The position numbers and the translations under genes were made by a program. Below the pieces are notes generated by a model, which saw only the letters and a list, made by a program, of their open reading frames with translations, searched no databases and was not told the DNA's origin. Source: Bradyrhizobium sp. AZCC 2176 (GTDB lineage Bacteria > Pseudomonadota > Alphaproteobacteria > Rhizobiales > Xanthobacteraceae). Taken from it: a stretch of DNA of 64,000 nt. Every line of letters begins with the position of its first letter. Positions within the stretch are counted from its first letter, which is position 1. Location of the stretch: the NCBI RefSeq assembly GCF_036924645.1, contig NZ_JAZHRX010000001.1, positions 6,723,501 to 6,787,500 on the forward strand, given 5' to 3'. Shown one piece after another: positions 45,113-54,636 of this stretch.

Positions 45113-46489
45113 TGGACGGCGCCCGCGGCGCAAGAGGAATCTGACGTTTCAGCGAAGCGTTCGGGTGCAGCCATGTATCCGGCCTTTGAATGCAGCCACT
45201 TTGGCCGCTGGCCTTGATGTGATCCGCTGATCGGGTCCCAAACAAAAGCACGCGTTCTTTCCTCGCGTGGCACCTTACGGGTTTTCCCAATCGACGGTCT
45301 CGACCGTTTCGCATCAATGTCGTCTTCACCCCTGCAGTTCGTGAACGCACGGACGCAACCTCATCCTCCCATTGCCGAGCCCTTGTTAGACTGCCACAAG
45401 TTGGGGTGCCCGGTAGGTCCCACCCCTGGCCAGCAATGCCCAGGCGATCCGCGCCATCTTATTGGCCAGCGCGACGGCGACGACCTTGAACGGTCGCCGA
45501 GCGAGAAGCTGAGTGAGCCAGGGATACTTCTCCGGCTGCTGGCGCGCACGCCGCAAGACAGAATGGGCTCCGACAATAAGAATACGCCTGAGGTATTGGT
45601 CACCCTGTTTCGAGATCGGCCCGAGCTTCTGTTTGCCGCCGGTCGAATCCTGCCGCGGCACGATCCCGATCCAGGCCGCAAAATCACGACCCGACCGGAA
45701 GGCCTTCGGGTCCGTGACGACGGCGGTGATGGTCGTCGCGCCTACGACGCCGATACCGGGGATGGTCTCGAGCCGCTTACTTGCCTCGTTCGAGCGATGC
45801 TGCGCAACGATCCGTTTCTCGATCGATCCGATCATCGTCTGCACAGCCTGAAGCTGCGCCGCTAGTACGGTTAGGCTGGCGTGGGCGTCGATCGGCAAGC
45901 GCGAACTCTCATCCTGTGCGACGATCGCCAACAACTCTTTGATCCCTTCGCGCCCCTGTGCAGCCGTAACGCCGAACTCGGCCAAATGCGCCCGTAATGC
46001 ATTGATCAACTGGGTGCGTTGGCGCATCAGCAGGTCGCGTGCTCGATGCAGCATCAACTGGCCCTGCTGCTCGGCCGACTTAATCCGCACGAAACGCATG
46101 GTCGGGCGCCGCACCGCCTCACAGATTGCCTCCGCGTCGGCGGCATCGTTCTTATTGCGCTTGACGTAAGCCTTCACATCCTTCGCTGGCATCAGACGGA
46201 CCTCGTGGCCCAGCTTCGTCAACTCGCGCGCCCAATGGTGCGACGTGGCACAGGCCTCCATGCCGACCAGGCACGGCGCCAGAGCTTCGAAGAACGCTAT
46301 AATCTGGCCGCGGCGAAGTTGCTTTCTGACGATGACCTTCTCGGCCGCGTCAATGCCGTGAACCTGGAACACGTTCTTGGCGATATCCAAACCGATCGTG
46401 GTAATTTGCATGTGGACGGCTCCCCTCATGTGATTCGTCTTCGACGAACCACCCTATGGCACTGCGATGCCGGGAGCGGGCGCCGTCCA
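45113..46489 (-). mobile_element. IS110-family element 1
   Basis: Bounded by inverted TGGACGGCGCCCGC (45113-45126) and GCGGGCGCCGTCCA (46476-46489), with the transposase inside on the reverse strand. The second IS110 copy (61433-62807) shares the TGGACGG end. Subterminal inverted repeats like these suit the IS1111-type branch of IS110. Exact outer ends are uncertain. Confidence 0.75.
45386..46411 (-). CDS. IS110-family transposase
   Basis: About 341 residues from MQITTIGLDIAKNVFQVHGI. It has the DEDD layout: GLDIAK (Asp), CLVGMEAC (Glu), KRNKNDAADAEAICEA (two Asp) and, at the C-terminus, the transposase IS116/110 domain with IPGIGVVGATTITAVV, FAAWIGIVPRQDSTGGKQ and KQGDQYLRRILIVGAHSV. Looks intact. 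No obvious TSD, as expected for IS110, which often makes none. Confidence 0.9.
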   Translation of the reverse strand: MQITTIGLDIAKNVFQVHGIDAAEKVIVRKQLRRGQIIAFFEALAPCLVGMEACATSHHWARELTKLGHEVRLMPAKDVKAYVKRNKNDAADAEAICEAVRRPTMRFVRIKSAEQQGQLMLHRARDLLMRQRTQLINALRAHLAEFGVTAAQGREGIKELLAIVAQDESSRLPIDAHASLTVLAAQLQAVQTMIGSIEKRIVAQHRSNEASKRLETIPGIGVVGATTITAVVTDPKAFRSGRDFAAWIGIVPRQDSTGGKQKLGPISKQGDQYLRRILIVGAHSVLRRARQQPEKYPWLTQLLARRPFKVVAVALANKMARIAWALLARGGTYRAPQLVAV

Positions 46490-46557
46490 CCACATCAATT
46501 GCGGACTAATGCACGATGAGCGCAGCGGTGTCGCCAGCAGCACTTGCGTGATTACCC

Positions 46558-47262
46558 CTATCCTCGTGCAAGATCGAGCAGCCGATCCCTCTCGGGAGTC
46601 TGCGGCCGCGCGCGCCCTGCGCCCCTTCGGCTTCTATATGTGGCAATCGCAATTGCGATCCATGTTGCGTGGAAAGCGAGTCCGGCCAGCAGGACGAATT
46701 GACCAGGAATGGGCCCAATAGCTGCTCGCAGCCAGAACTCCTGCACCGAGGCGACCGGCGCCGGATGGATCAGCAGTTTACCGACGTACGCGGTCACCTG
46801 GATCGCGAAAATCCAGCTGTAGTTGTTGCGAAGCCTGCGGCCCACTGCCTCAGCGTAGGTAATATGAAGGTTAGGGGCTCGGTAATCCTGATAGAGAATC
46901 TCGTTCCAGCCATTCTCGACCTGAACGCCCTCGCCGCGGAGAATTGGCCCAAAGAATTGGACTTCGAGGACATGCGCGCGCATGCGCCAAAAATCAAAGA
47001 AGCGGTAACGCCGCGCCTCGATGAATAAGAAGGTAGCAACCAAGAGCCCCACGAGCACCAGCGGCAGAGGGGACGCGGATTCGCTGCTAAACGTGAGTGA
47101 CAGTGCGATACCGGTTGTAAGGACCGCCCAATTGGTCGTTGCATCGAGGCGTGTACGCCAGACCGTGCTACGGTACAGCTCGCCGCGATAGAGGTGCGAC
47201 AACGCGGTGATATCAGCTGGGTCGAATGCAGATTGCTTACCTTCGATATGGGTTTCACTCAT
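46558..47262 (-). CDS. DUF2270 membrane protein
   Basis: About 234 residues from MSETHIEGKQSAFDPADITA. Contains LSHLYRGELYRSTVWRTRLD then membrane segments (NWAVLTTGIALSLTFSSES, LPLVLVGLLVATFLFIEARR, a C-terminal pair) and RYRFFDFWRMRAHVLE, the pattern of DUF2270 proteins of unknown function. Probably inner membrane with two hydrophobic hairpins. A longer upstream frame to 47340 is not needed. Monocistronic; IS110 lies behind it. Confidence 0.85.
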   Translation of the reverse strand: MSETHIEGKQSAFDPADITALSHLYRGELYRSTVWRTRLDATTNWAVLTTGIALSLTFSSESASPLPLVLVGLLVATFLFIEARRYRFFDFWRMRAHVLEVQFFGPILRGEGVQVENGWNEILYQDYRAPNLHITYAEAVGRRLRNNYSWIFAIQVTAYVGKLLIHPAPVASVQEFWLRAAIGPIPGQFVLLAGLAFHATWIAIAIATYRSRRGAGRARPQTPERDRLLDLARG

Positions 47263-47431
47263 CGTTTTGATCCCTTGCGCGTTTATGTCATTCACGACCC
47301 CAACACATGATGCTGCTTGGCGATGTTCTATTATGTCCACCTGTTGTCACGGCCCAAGGAAAAAAGCGGCCCTTTGGGTGTGTTGTTTACGGTGCAAGGA
47401 ACGGACTCAGGCACCGCAGCAATTATCGTCG

Positions 47432-47602
47432 CTATTGGATCACCTCGTCGGCGCGGCCGAGCAGCGTAATTGGAATGTCGAGGCCGAGAGCCTTAGCGGT
47501 CTTGAGGTTGATTTTCAGGGTAATGTCCATCGCCTGCTCGAAGGGAAGCTCCGCCGGACGCGCCCCTTTGAGGATGCGATCAACATAGCCCGCGGCGCGT
47601 CG
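47432..47602 (-). pseudogene. ABC substrate-binding protein 3' remnant
   Basis: Reverse strand encodes [20 protein letters not shown] then [20 protein letters not shown] and [16 protein letters not shown], stop. This is the C-terminus of ABC-transporter substrate-binding proteins of the type that end LLxRADEVI. The rest of the gene is absent. Similar ends lie at 49937, 56501 and 57413. Confidence 0.75.
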
Positions 47603-47610
47603 CCAAGGCA

Positions 47611-48381
47611 GTGAACTCGTTCATAGCCATTTTGCGTCATCCGGTACATAACGCAGGCGCAGAGGGCACACGCTATGACCCAACCTGCGAAACGCATACC
47701 CACATGGCTGACGATTGACGTTGGTGATCGTCATATCGCTGGCGATTATCGGGATAGGGATAGGGACTGCTCCCTAGCCACGGGCCGATCGCCCGAACGC
47801 TAAGACAACGTATCGGGCTTGCAACCGCGTCAAGGATCGGTTCTGACAGCGGCCAACAGCTATTACCAAAATTGGTACATCCAGACTGCTGGCTTTCCGA
47901 ACGGTTCAGTTTCTATAACATCGCAAACCAGAGGAGCTCTCTTGTGTGCGCGCTCCGGCGAGAAAACCGCGTTGGCTCAATCCAGCCCCCTGTACCGCAG
48001 CCAAGGGCATGTATCTCGTCGGGGTGCGCAAGCAAGAATTGCCTGGCGCAACGCTCCTCGGGACGCTGTGGATGTAACACCTGGAAGCGAACGGCGGTGA
48101 ACATGCGTGGTCGTTTTACGGATTAGTCGAGTGTTTGATCTATCAAGTACCAAACGCCGCTGCCCGGGTTGCATCGGCTGCGAACAGACCGCCGCCAAAC
48201 GCGACGGGCGGCCAAAAAACGCCTCGGCGGACACGGGGCTTTCCAATGTGGACATTTCTTACGATCAATCCTCGCGCTGGCAGAAACTCGCGGCCGTACC
48301 CGAGGAAATTTTCGAGCGCCAAGTGCAAGACAAAAGCCACATGCCGACCACGGCCGGCCTGATCCGCGCTGCTGCCGAGCG
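47611..48381 (+). repeat. Duplicated module, copy A
   Basis: About 770 bp that resembles 52270-52999 throughout: shared stretches include CGGTACATAACG, GGTACATCCAGACTGC, CTCTTGTGTGCGCGCTCCGG and the CGACGGGCGGCCAAAAAA run. Each copy carries a broken 34-aa membrane peptide gene and a fragment of a DNA-binding-like gene. Diverged, so not recent. Confidence 0.75.
47675..47777 (+). pseudogene. Tiny TM peptide gene, frameshifted (copy A)
   Basis: Begins MTQPAKRIPTWLTID, then two bases are missing relative to copy B; the remainder encodes VIVISLAIIGIGIGTAP in another frame. The repaired gene would be a 34-aa single-membrane-segment peptide. Confidence 0.55.
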
Positions 48382-48400
48382 AGGCCATGTTGGTGCCTAA
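48107..48400 (+). pseudogene. Fragment with RWQKLAAVPEEIFE motif (copy A)
   Basis: In-frame part: CPGCIGCEQTAAKRDGRPKN then SNVDISYDQSSRWQKLAAVP and EEIFERQVQDKSH, ending AGLIRAAAERG. The ISYDQSSRWQKLAxVPEEIFE core resembles a segment near the N-terminus of phage- or ICE-type DNA-binding/methyltransferase proteins. The fragment is short and without a clear start. Confidence 0.5.
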
Positions 48401-48631
48401 CCACATAGCTCCGGCTTTGCCGCAACCCTGCGCCGTCCAGTCGCCTCCGGTTCGATATCTCCGGGGCGAGAAGATGCCAGAGTGTTCATCAGGCTGGGGC
48501 CGTAAGTTCCACGAGCCCATCGCGCTGCCGGGCGGCGGCAGGCTCGTCCCTCACCCGCCGCTGCGATCTTGACGCGCTTCAATGAGACCGGCTGATCGCA
48601 ATCCGACAGGCAATCCAACCGACACATGCGG

Positions 48632-48647
48632 TTAACGTTTCGTTAAC
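48632..48647 (+). promoter_or_regulatory. Perfect CtrA-type box
   Basis: TTAA-CGTTTCG-TTAAC fits the CtrA consensus TTAA-N7-TTAAC exactly, within the palindrome GGTTAACG-TTT-CGTTAACC (48630-48648). It lies 57 bases before ATG 48704 of the DUF2934 gene, a usual place for a cell-cycle regulated promoter. Inference from sequence only. Confidence 0.6.
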
Positions 48648-48703
48648 CTTACGGAGCAAGACTTTGCCTGCCGGGGCTGGGCGCATCATGAAAGGAGAAT
48701 CCC

Positions 48704-48952
48704 ATGCCAAATCTGGAAGAGGCCATTCGCGAACGTGCCTACCACCTCTGGATCGCCGATGGTCAACCCGAGGGCCAGGCGGACATCTATTGGCTCAATG
48801 CTCAACGCGAAATTCTCACAACATCAGTTGAAAGCTCAGGCAGCAACGCTGCCGCCGCAGCGCCCACCGACACGAGATTGGTTGCGACGAAATCCACTAA
48901 AAAGGCAAAGGTCGCCCGATCGGAAAAAAACAAAACCCGCGCCGTCGCGTAG
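48704..48952 (+). CDS. DUF2934 protein
   Basis: An 82-residue protein MPNLEEAIRERAYHLWIADG then QPEGQADIYWLNAQREILT, the hallmark of DUF2934, followed by a variable Ala/Thr-rich and Lys-rich tail. AAAGGAG lies 7 bases before ATG. DUF2934 proteins are small and frequent in rhizobia, function unknown. A CtrA-type box sits upstream. Confidence 0.85.
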   Translation: MPNLEEAIRERAYHLWIADGQPEGQADIYWLNAQREILTTSVESSGSNAAAAAPTDTRLVATKSTKKAKVARSEKNKTRAVA

Positions 48953-49824
48953 TTCCATGCGAGCATCGTCACGCGGAGCCGTAACGACGACTCCGTCATC
49001 AGCGGAGCGGGTAGCCCCGCTCCTGTCGTCAAAACGAATCGAGGCCGATTTTCAGGAGAAATACCGGCGCTTCCGCGGCCGTTTCGTGGGAGCGGTCATC
49101 AACTGCCGCCCGTTCCAAGATCGCGCAGCGCCTGCGTGAAGTTCGACGAGGACAAGCCGTTGGCTAAGGAAGCGATGATGCGCCGAGAGTGAGCGACTCG
49201 GCAGTCCGACCACCGCGGCGATCGTGGCGCTGCCGCCGCCGGCCAAGGCCTGGGTGACGTCATTCGATGCCTTCGGACGCAACGCAAGTTGCGGCGTGCG
49301 CTCGGTGATCTGACTGGATGATAGCCAATTTAACGCGGGAGCGCGCCGCTTCCATCTCCAATGGTCATCAGTGCGCGCCCCACCGGCGGGACTTTGATCG
49401 CCTTTTGACAGCTACTAATCCAAGCTCCCGCGCCTTCGTTTTCACTGAACCAACGTAGCGTCCAAGGGACTTCGATATTTCTGCCGCACTATGCCGCTGC
49501 CCGCTCATGGAGATCAGGGTCTTAACCTCTAGTTCGGTCTATACCCGGGGCTTAGACGACTTCATCGCGAGCCAGATAATCTACGGAAAATCCAATGATG
49601 GGCTCCAATCTAGGCGAACAGGAGGCCAGGCACGATTTAGAGGTCGTTCCTATAAGTGCAGTGCTCTCCCGACCGTGACACGAAAAAATTAGCGGCCTGA
49701 TTGGAAGCTTGGCATGGCAGTGGCGGCAGTCGCACAACGTCATTCGCTTTGCCGAAAGCTGGCGCATCCTAGTGGCGATATTTCAGCTGAGCGTCGCGCC
49801 GGGTCAGTGACGTCTGCTTAGTGT
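48953..49824. other. No supportable gene
   Basis: About 870 bp. Frames on the reverse strand at 49052-49287 (NDVTQALAGGGSATIAAVVG) look gene-like for a short stretch, but I cannot tie them to a family and lack a start. The rest has no coding character. Confidence 0.4.
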
Positions 49825-49919
49825 CATTCGCGGGCGTTCTGACCGTGCTCCGTTCACTTCCGGTCTTCCCCAACTAGCGGACATTCTCAGGGTCGGTCGG
49901 TATGTCTCAAACGTGCCAA
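49825..49919 (+). repeat. Dispersed ~95-bp repeat, copy 5
   Basis: CATTCGCGGGCGTTCTGACC then CACTTCCGGTCTTCCCC, CGGACATTCTCAGGGTCGG and GGTATGTCTCAAACGTGCCA. Eighteen bases before an ABC substrate-binding 3' end, the same arrangement as copy 6. Confidence 0.72.
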
Positions 49920-49936
49920 TGACGGAAGTAGTCTTC

Positions 49937-50011
49937 TCACTCGATCACCTCGTCGGCGATCGCGAGAAGCGTCGGCGGGATCGTGGGGCTGAGCGCCGTT
50001 CCCTTGAGCGT
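49937..50011 (-). pseudogene. ABC substrate-binding protein 3' remnant
   Basis: Reverse strand reads VRTLKGTALSPTIPPTLLAI then ADEVIE and stop: the last ~26 residues of a substrate-binding protein. Nothing upstream belongs to it. Confidence 0.6.
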
Positions 50012-50200
50012 CCTCACGGGCTCGCTCCGGGCTTGGTCCACGGATTCCAGCGCTTCACGAGCCAAAAAAGTGTTTTGCCCCATGGGGGTGGGGTAAACTG
50101 GCTATCTCATCTGGTGCGACGGCTTGGTCCGCGGACGCAGTATTTGGCCTTTCAGTTGTAAACGTCGTTTCCGTAGATGGTTTACGCAGGCAGAAATGGA

Positions 50201-51655
50201 TCAGGCCTCGCCACCAGCGAAGATGTCCTTCTTGATGACCGCGTGGACGCCCCAGTTGCCGTCAACCACTTGGGTGATGCCGAAGTCGACGCCGACTGTG
50301 ATAAGAGAGATTGCCTCATCCTCTGTTAGCTTCTTAGTCGTCATCAGGAACTTGCGCATCTTGCGGAACGCATCGCGCAAGGCGAGATCGACCGAAGATT
50401 TCGAGTAGATATCGGATTGCGCCTTGTCTCCGAGTTCGTCGAGGTAATTGGCAAAGCTGAAGCCGTGCACCAGCCACTCGTTTTGAGTCTCTAGCATCGG
50501 ATAATCAAGAGCTTCGAGCGCAGTGGCGGCCAGATCGGCCTTTTTGTGAAGAATGATCTGGAAGGTGCCATTCAGCGAGCATTCGATCGCTGTACCGCAC
50601 AACTCGGAATCGCCTTGCGAGGCATGCGAGTCGCCAACGGACAGCAGGCCGCCCTCAACCGCGACTGGATAATACATCGTCGCGCCTTTGCCGATCCGCC
50701 AATTGTCGATGTTGCCGCCGGTGTAGCTCGGCGGAATCGAATCGACCATGTCAGCCTCTTTGGGTGCCAGCCCGATCACACCGAAATGCGGCCGTATCGG
50801 GATACGGACGTTCTTCAGGATGCCATGGTTTTCCTGAATAGTGCCGTGGTCGATCGGGACGCCCGGATAGTCGATCGTCTTATGCACCACCCCAGATGGA
50901 TCCGTCTGCGGCGTCCATCTGAAATTGTATGCCGCTTTCGCCCAGTTACGTCCTCCACTGGAATCTACCTCGTAGATGGTGATGACTTCGCGAGGCTTGG
51001 GATCGGTAAGCAGATCCTTGTAGTGGAAGCCCCACCATGCCGCCGCGTTGCTGCCGAACGCCTTGCCGGGATATTTTGGATTGGCGCAGGGCCGAGGCGC
51101 GACATCGATGATCCGCAGCTCAATCACATCACCCTGCTCGGCGCCGCGGACGTAGACCGGTCCAGTGAGGATATGGACGCCCAGGCCTTCGCCGGCACCG
51201 CGACCGAACAGCGAAGCATCCATCGGCCCTGCGCCCCGCCGGTCGACACCCTTCTTCTCCTTGGTCCACAGGAATACGCTCTCGGCACCGAGATCGCCCT
51301 TGACCATGCGCTCGGCGTCGTCATTGGCATGGTGGGTCAACGCCTCCATGGTGATGAAGTCACCTGAATCGATCTCGACCTGCGGCTTCAGTTTTTTGCT
51401 GAAGTAACCCCAATGCACCGTGTCGGCGTTTGCGGGCAAATGATGATAGCCGCGCTTGGCCGGCTGATGCCTCTCGGCGGCGGCCGCCATCTCCGGCGTC
51501 ACCAGCGAAATACCGCCGGCGCTGAGCGCTGCTGCGCCGCCGGCTGCGGCGAAGCTCGACTTCAGGAACGACCGTCGCTCCCGATCAAGCCTTTCCTTGA
51601 ATTTTGAATGGTGCAGTTCAAATTCCGGACACGTCTTGTCGTCACCTGCGCACAT
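50201..51655 (-). CDS. Acetamidase/formamidase, Tat-exported
   Basis: A 484-residue protein. An N-terminal twin-arginine signal (RERRSFLKSSFAAAGGAAAL) predicts export by Tat to the periplasm. The mature part fits the FmdA/AmdA family: TVHWGYFSKKLKPQVEIDSG, GAGEGLGVHILTGPVYVRGA, VIELRIIDVAPRP, LKNVRIPIRPHFGVIGLAPK, GGNIDNWRIGKGATMYYPVA, LSVGDSHASQGDSELCGTAI. These enzymes hydrolyse short amides to acid and ammonia. Family members are usually cytosolic, so Tat export is unusual. Monocistronic; start ATG 51655. Confidence 0.9.
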   Translation of the reverse strand: MCAGDDKTCPEFELHHSKFKERLDRERRSFLKSSFAAAGGAAALSAGGISLVTPEMAAAAERHQPAKRGYHHLPANADTVHWGYFSKKLKPQVEIDSGDFITMEALTHHANDDAERMVKGDLGAESVFLWTKEKKGVDRRGAGPMDASLFGRGAGEGLGVHILTGPVYVRGAEQGDVIELRIIDVAPRPCANPKYPGKAFGSNAAAWWGFHYKDLLTDPKPREVITIYEVDSSGGRNWAKAAYNFRWTPQTDPSGVVHKTIDYPGVPIDHGTIQENHGILKNVRIPIRPHFGVIGLAPKEADMVDSIPPSYTGGNIDNWRIGKGATMYYPVAVEGGLLSVGDSHASQGDSELCGTAIECSLNGTFQIILHKKADLAATALEALDYPMLETQNEWLVHGFSFANYLDELGDKAQSDIYSKSSVDLALRDAFRKMRKFLMTTKKLTEDEAISLITVGVDFGITQVVDGNWGVHAVIKKDIFAGGEA

Positions 51656-51886
51656 TGCATCGCTCCTCGCGGTTTGATCAACATGCCCCGGCCAGTGAGG
51701 CTATCATGTTCGAGCTGTTCAGCAATGGTCAACGCCGCGAAATAAGCGTCTTGAATGTACCGAAAACCCCAACCCCGAATGCCAAACAATCAAGGTACAA
51801 TGGGAAGCCCACATTAAAGGTGAAAAAAACCGTCGCACCGAGCCACGATCGCCAGTTTTGACAGCCGCCCAGAATGGTGAAACGGC
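51656..51886. other. Intergenic region
   Basis: About 230 bp upstream of the amidase gene. No gene or clear operator seen. Confidence 0.35.
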
Positions 51887-52266
51887 ATGCCGCTTTCCGA
51901 CCAACATCGCCACGCCGTGCTGCTAGCCGGCCGCACCCAGGATGTCAGCGTTATCACCACCATTATCGCGGAGGTGCTGGTGGCAAGCCCAGGAACGAAC
52001 CTGTTCGAAATCGAACAAGCGTTTCGGGATAATGCTTCGGCGGCCTATTTGGTCGCCACGACCGAGGGGTTCGTGGTCGTGCTCGGTGCGATGGCAATGC
52101 TGGTAGCGGTCAGCAAAGAGGGCATGACGGTTGAGCAAAACCGGGCGGCGCTGGCGACGTGCCGACCATGGCCGGCACCACCCGCCGGATCTGCGAATTG
52201 ATCCAAGTGCAACGCGGTAAAGGCCGTTATGCGCTGGTGTTTTTTCGGTCAATCGAGTCGCCGTGA
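51887..52266 (+). pseudogene. Conserved hypothetical gene, frameshifted
   Basis: MPLSDQHRHAVLLAGRTQDV then SPGTNLFEIEQAFRDNASAA and YLVATTEGFVVVLG run well to residue ~90; in the next frame DVPTMAGTTRRICELIQVQR then GKGRYALVFFRSIESP continues to TGA 52264. One missing base near 52155 would join them into a ~126-residue protein. So a gene with a single frameshift, or sequencing error. Function unknown. Confidence 0.6.
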
Positions 52267-52269
52267 CAT

Positions 52270-52999
52270 GTGAACTCGTTCGCAGCCACTTGCACTCTTC
52301 CCGGTACATAACGTGCCCGCGGAGGGCAAACGCTATGAGCAACCTGCAAAGCGCATACCCAGATGGCTCACGATCGACCTGTTGGTGATCGTCACATCGC
52401 TGGCGATTATCGGGATCGGGATAGGGATTGCTCCCTAGCCTCGAACCCCAACCGGATCGGTTCTGACCGCTATCCAGTACTACCCAAATTGGTACATCCA
52501 GACTGCCGGCTTTCCGAACGGTTCGGTTCTCATAACATCGCAAACCAGAGGAGGTCTCTTGTGTGCGCGCTCCGGCGAGAAATCCTTGGCTCAATCCAGC
52601 CCCCTGCACCAGCGCCAAGGGCATTTAATCTCGTCGGGGCGCGCAAGCAAGAATTGCCTGGCGCAAAGCTCCTCGGGACGCTGTGGATGTGAATTGCAAG
52701 CGGGACGGCGGTGAACATGCGTGGTCGTTTTTACGGATTAGCCCGGTGTTTAACATATCAAGCAACAAACGCGGCTGCCCGAGTTGCATCGGCTGCAAAC
52801 AGTCCGCTGCCAAACGCGACGGGCGGCCAAAAAAGGCCTCGACGGACGCGGGGCTTTCCGATGTGGGCATTTCTTACGATCAATTCTCGCGCTGGCAGAA
52901 ACTCGCGGCCGTACCCGAGGAAATTTTCGAGCGCCAGATGCAAGACGAAACTCACGTGCCGACCATGGCCGGCCTGATCCGCGCCGCTGCCGAGCCGTG
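52270..52999 (+). repeat. Duplicated module, copy B
   Basis: Second copy of the 47611-48381 module, in the same order and orientation. Its tiny TM peptide frame has a different lesion from copy A, so both copies decayed after duplication. Confidence 0.75.
52335..52438 (+). pseudogene. Tiny TM peptide gene, frameshifted (copy B)
   Basis: ATGAGCAACCTGC lacks one base relative to copy A (ATGACCCAACCTGC); beyond it PAKRIPRWLTIDLLVIVTSL then AIIGIGIGIAP is in one frame to TAG. The repaired peptide is 34 residues with one membrane segment. Confidence 0.55.
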
Positions 53000-53030
53000 G
53001 TATCCCGGCGATCAGCGCGATCGCAATTGA
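52683..53030 (+). pseudogene. Fragment with RWQKLAAVPEEIFE motif (copy B)
   Basis: CPSCIGCKQSAAKRDGRPKK then SDVGISYDQFSRWQKLAAVP and EEIFERQMQDETH, ending AGLIRAAAEPW: the counterpart of the copy A fragment. Truncated on both sides. Confidence 0.5.
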
Positions 53031-53124
53031 CACGCCAACCTAGCGATGGCGGGCGGGATTTCCGGTTCACCCCGAACAACGGACATGAAACATGTCAGCC
53101 GAATTGGTCTGCTAAGTGCCGATT

Positions 53125-54480
53125 TTGTTGCAAAAGTCGGTTGAGACCGATGGATGTTGGCCGGTCGTTTCACTAACGGCGATCGGCTTTGTCCGCCGGC
53201 TCCCCGGCGCTCTCTACGCAACTCTTACGCTACGCAACACACGGCCCATGAGCGGGTGGCGGTCGCGCAACCAACGACGCGAGCCGCCGCAGGTTCTGGG
53301 CGATGGCAGCAAGGACAAACTCGTCCTGGGCACCTCGCGGTCCACGCAGTCGAAGCCGACCGAGCTTCAAGATGCGCTTTAAGTGCGCGAACCGCATCTC
53401 GATCTTCGCTCTTTCCGCGACTGCTCGAAGCCCTCGGAACTGGCGAGCAAACGGGCAACATCCCGGGCGTGCTCATGGATGTCGCGCGGGATCTTGCGCG
53501 ATGGGTCTTTCGGACAGCACTTTGGTTTGAGTGGGCATACATCGCAGTCGAGCTTGCTGGCGCGATACAGAAGCGTCTTGCCTTCATGTACGGTGCCGCT
53601 TGTCCCCAGCTGCTTGCCGCCGGGGCAATGATAGACGTCGTTGATCCGGTCATATTGAAAGTCGCTGCGCGAGAAGGTGCCGTCATCCCGCTTCGATTTG
53701 TCGAACACGGGGATGTGTGGCGCGATGCCCTTTTCCTCGACCAGCCAGTTCAGCATCGGAGCCGCACCGTAAGCCGTATCCCCGACAAGCCGCTCCGGCT
53801 TGAGGCCGAAGCGTTCCTCTGTTCGCTGGATCATGGTCTTTGCCGCCCCGACCTCGGCCTGCCGAATGGAGCGGGAGGCCTCGACGTCAACGATAACGCC
53901 GAACTTCACATCGATGAGAAGGCCGGTCCCTTGTGAGCGCCGGTCCACTGGGCTGCAGGATCGGACGGCGAGACAAACTTCGGGACAACCTCGCTGGCAG
54001 CGCCCCACGCCGTATCGTCGAGGGTCGCCAGATACTCCTTCACCGCGCGGCTCGATTTCTTGGGATCGCGATCTCTGTGCCAGTCCGGTCCCGCGATCGA
54101 GCGCTGCTTGTTGGCATCGGCAGCAATCAGGCTGGCATCGACGGCGAAGCCTTCCCCACCCACTAGCCCGGCAGCAATACACGCCTCGACAACCCGCTCG
54201 AACACGCGACGGAAAACCTCTCCCTCGCGGAAGCGCTCGTTACGGGCGCGTGAGAACGCCGAATGATCCGGGATGGCGTCCTCAATGCCGAGCTTGCAAA
54301 ACCAACGATAGGCGAGGTTCACCTGCACCTCGCGACAGATCAGCCGCTCCGAACGGATTGCGAAGACATACCCCACGACCAGCATCCGGATCATCAACTC
54401 CGGATCGATGGAAGGGCGACCCATGAACGAATAGTGAGGTGCAAGTTCGCTGCGAAGCCACGAAAGATCGAGAGCGGTCG
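53125..54480 (-). mobile_element. IS1182-family element 2, decayed
   Basis: TTGTTGCAAAAGTCGGTTGA near 53125 matches the left end of element 1. The transposase is on the reverse strand; its 5' end and the opposite element end are missing, replaced around 54480 by unrelated sequence. A relic. Confidence 0.7.
53230..54478 (-). pseudogene. IS1182-family transposase remnant
   Basis: From LDLSWLRSELAPHYSFMGRP (5' end lost, about 45 residues missing) through SIDPELMIRMLVVGYVFAIR, LAYRWFCKLGIEDAIPDHSA and AVDASLIAADANK. Near 53935 the frame jumps from TGAHKGPAFS to LIDVKFGVIVDVE, where an internal deletion not divisible by 3 is evident because relatives carry ~7 more residues. Near 53400 a second frameshift separates FEQSRKER from KIEMRFAHLKRIL. 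Ends RPPPAHGPCVA. Confidence 0.8.
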
Positions 54481-54636
54481 CTTCGCGCCTGGCCGCGGCA
54501 AGAGCGCGCGGGAAGCGACAAGGAGCCGCCCCCATTCGCCGCGCGGCAAGAAAGCGATGGCTATTGCGGCGGAGGGGGCGCATGCTGCTCTGCGGGCAGC
54601 GCCGGCGCCAGGCGCCTTTGCGAAAGGCAGGCGCGC

